The translations under genes and the position numbers were made by a program. 37,243 bases of DNA from Deltaproteobacteria bacterium (GTDB lineage: Bacteria; Myxococcota_A; Polyangia; Haliangiales; Haliangiaceae): assembly GCA_021413675.1 (NCBI GenBank), contig JAIOQA010000415.1, forward strand, positions 1-37,243, in the 5' to 3' direction. The notes below the pieces were generated by a model. That model saw only the letters and a list, made by a program, of their open reading frames with translations. It had not been told where the DNA came from and did no database searches. Shown one piece after another: positions 35,960 through 37,243 of this stretch; position 1 is the stretch's first letter, and each line of letters begins with the position of its first letter.

Positions 35960-37243
35960 CGATGACTCCCAGGAGCGACCCGACGCCGGAGATCGTCGAC
36001 GCCAGTCGCCGGGATTCCGATGCGGACGGCGAGCGCCGCGAGCTGCTCGACCGCAGCGCCAGCATCGATCGAGGCGTCGGACGCGAGCAAGCGCCGCCGC
36101 CGCGCGAGTAGCGGCTCGAGAGCCGCCGGCGCGCCGACCTGCGCGACCATCGCGAGATCGAGCGCATCGAGGGCCTGCCGCGCGGCCCCCTCGGCCTCGC
36201 TCCGCTCGGCGCTGGCGAGCGCGATCGCGCTCGCCTCCTCGCCCCGTCCGCGGCGCAGGTGCGCGAACGCGAGCAACCACGCCGCGTCCGCCCGCACCTC
36301 CGGATCGCCGCCAGCGCGCGCCGCCTGCAGCTGCTCGCCGTACGCGATCAGCTGCGCGTCGACCGCAGGCTCGTCCTGCGCCACCATCAGCGCGACCAGG
36401 TTGCCCAGCCACGCCGCCCACATCGCGGTATCGCCGGCGGCCAGCGCGACGGTCATCGCGCGCTCGAGGAACGCGCGCGCCATCGCGGCGTGCGCGGTGC
36501 GCCCGTACAGCGTGCCGAGGTTGCCGACGATGACGTTGCCGAAGGTCTGCCAGCGCCCGGTCTCGTCGACGCGGCGGATCGCGACGTCGAAGACCTCGCC
36601 CGCGTCGTCGAGCGCGCCGGTGTCCATGAGCGTGACGCAGAGGTTGTTGAGGTTGATGAGCTCCTCGTCGATCAGGCCGGCGACCCGCGCGCGCTCGATC
36701 GCCTCGGTGAAGCAGGCGAGCGCGGCAGGCGCGTCGGTCGCGACCAGCGTGTTGCCCAGGTTGTTGAGCGCGAGGCAGACGAGCCGCGGCACGTCGGCCG
36801 CGCGCGCGTGCGCGAGCGCGGCGCGGTACAGCGCGACCGCGACGGCGACCTCGCCGAGCTCGTACCAGTGCGCCGCGCGCAGATCGGTGAGCACCACCGC
36901 GTGCAGGCGCGAGACCTCGCCGGCGCCGAGGGTCATGGCCGCGAGCCGCTCGACCAGCGCGGGGCAGGCGCGGCGCAGCGACGCCACCGACCCGCCCGCG
37001 AGGACATCGGCGGCCCACCCGACGGTGTGGCTCCGGCACGCGCCGCGCACCAGCGCCGCCAGCACCGCGGCGCGCTGCCAGACCTCACCCGGGCTCCGGC
37101 GCCAGCGCGCCTCGAGCTCGGCGTGGCGCCCGGCCTCCGAGCCGGCCGCGACGAGCGCGAGCTCGAGCTCGCCGCGCGCCGACGCGACCGTCGGTCCGTC
37201 GAGCGCGATCGCGACCGCGCGCCGGGCGAGCCCGAGCGCGCCC
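35956..37243 (-). CDS. TPR-rich signalling protein, C-terminal part (5' end outside window)
   Basis: The frame is open from the right edge of the window and the residues before the GTG at 37065 look fully coding (GALGLARRAVAIALDG...RSPGEVWQRAAVLAALVRG), so the start lies beyond the window. The visible 428 residues are tetratricopeptide-like helices (LCLALNNLGNTLVATDAPAAL, LINLNNLCVTLMDTGALDDA, NVIVGNLGTLYGRTAHAAMA). Such arrays often follow a kinase or AAA/NACHT-type ATPase in myxobacterial proteins, which cannot be seen here. Its TGA overlaps the ATG of the following lipoprotein gene. Confidence 0.8.
   Translation of the reverse strand, partial: GALGLARRAVAIALDGPTVASARGELELALVAAGSEAGRHAELEARWRRSPGEVWQRAAVLAALVRGACRSHTVGWAADVLAGGSVASLRRACPALVERLAAMTLGAGEVSRLHAVVLTDLRAAHWYELGEVAVAVALYRAALAHARAADVPRLVCLALNNLGNTLVATDAPAALACFTEAIERARVAGLIDEELINLNNLCVTLMDTGALDDAGEVFDVAIRRVDETGRWQTFGNVIVGNLGTLYGRTAHAAMARAFLERAMTVALAAGDTAMWAAWLGNLVALMVAQDEPAVDAQLIAYGEQLQAARAGGDPEVRADAAWLLAFAHLRRGRGEEASAIALASAERSEAEGAARQALDALDLAMVAQVGAPAALEPLLARRRRLLASDASIDAGAAVEQLAALAVRIGIPATGVDDLRRRVAPGSHR

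Overview
The window is very GC-rich, densely packed DNA from what looks like a myxobacterium (Myxococcota; a Haliangium/Kofleriaceae-type lineage is my guess). The evidence is the strong G/C third-position bias, an FHA-type sigma-54 activator, large TPR proteins at both ends, many small lipoproteins, two eCIS-core (DUF4157) proteins and several genes that look leaderless. No tRNA, rRNA, CRISPR array, transposase or phage gene was seen.

Layout. 1-2650: the end of a TPR protein (apparently frameshifted near 57-60) and an FHA/sigma-54 activator. 3062-4580: a small RiPP island with a 58-residue lanthipeptide-like precursor and a LanC cyclase but no dehydratase. 4540-7990: an unknown gene and an eCIS-core protein. 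8019-9958: a short alanyl-tRNA synthetase without its C-terminal domain, behind a leader with an Ala-rich mini-ORF and competing hairpins. 9968-12283: a di-haem oxidoreductase lipoprotein. 12866-17724: a SusC/SusD (RagA/RagB) pair, unusual outside Bacteroidota. 17729-19431: a Tat-exported dienelactone hydrolase and a CBM20 starch-binding protein.

19821-23141 is the most interesting part. It is a four-gene, translationally coupled operon: a small putative partner protein, a DUF692/MNIO iron oxidase, a membrane protein with a TPM-like domain, and a 406-residue protein ending in a Ser/Gly tail with eight regularly spaced cysteines. I read it as a candidate MNIO modification system acting on the Cys-repeat tail of a large protein.

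23169-28337: threonyl-tRNA synthetase, three small lipoproteins and a tyrosine phenol-lyase. 28349-37243 is all on the minus strand. It reads from a TPR protein (running off the right edge) through a lipoprotein to a 1134-residue eCIS-core protein, then a small unknown protein, a PanE-like reductase and an amidohydrolase lipoprotein. The eCIS-core protein carries a toxin-like beta region and a GGDE nucleotide-cyclase-like motif.

Two copies of a roughly 107-nt structured element begin exactly at the stop codons of unrelated genes (2651-2757 and 18660-18765). They show compensatory changes in two stems. A broken 82-bp copy of the 5' end of the dienelactone hydrolase gene lies at 19554-19650.
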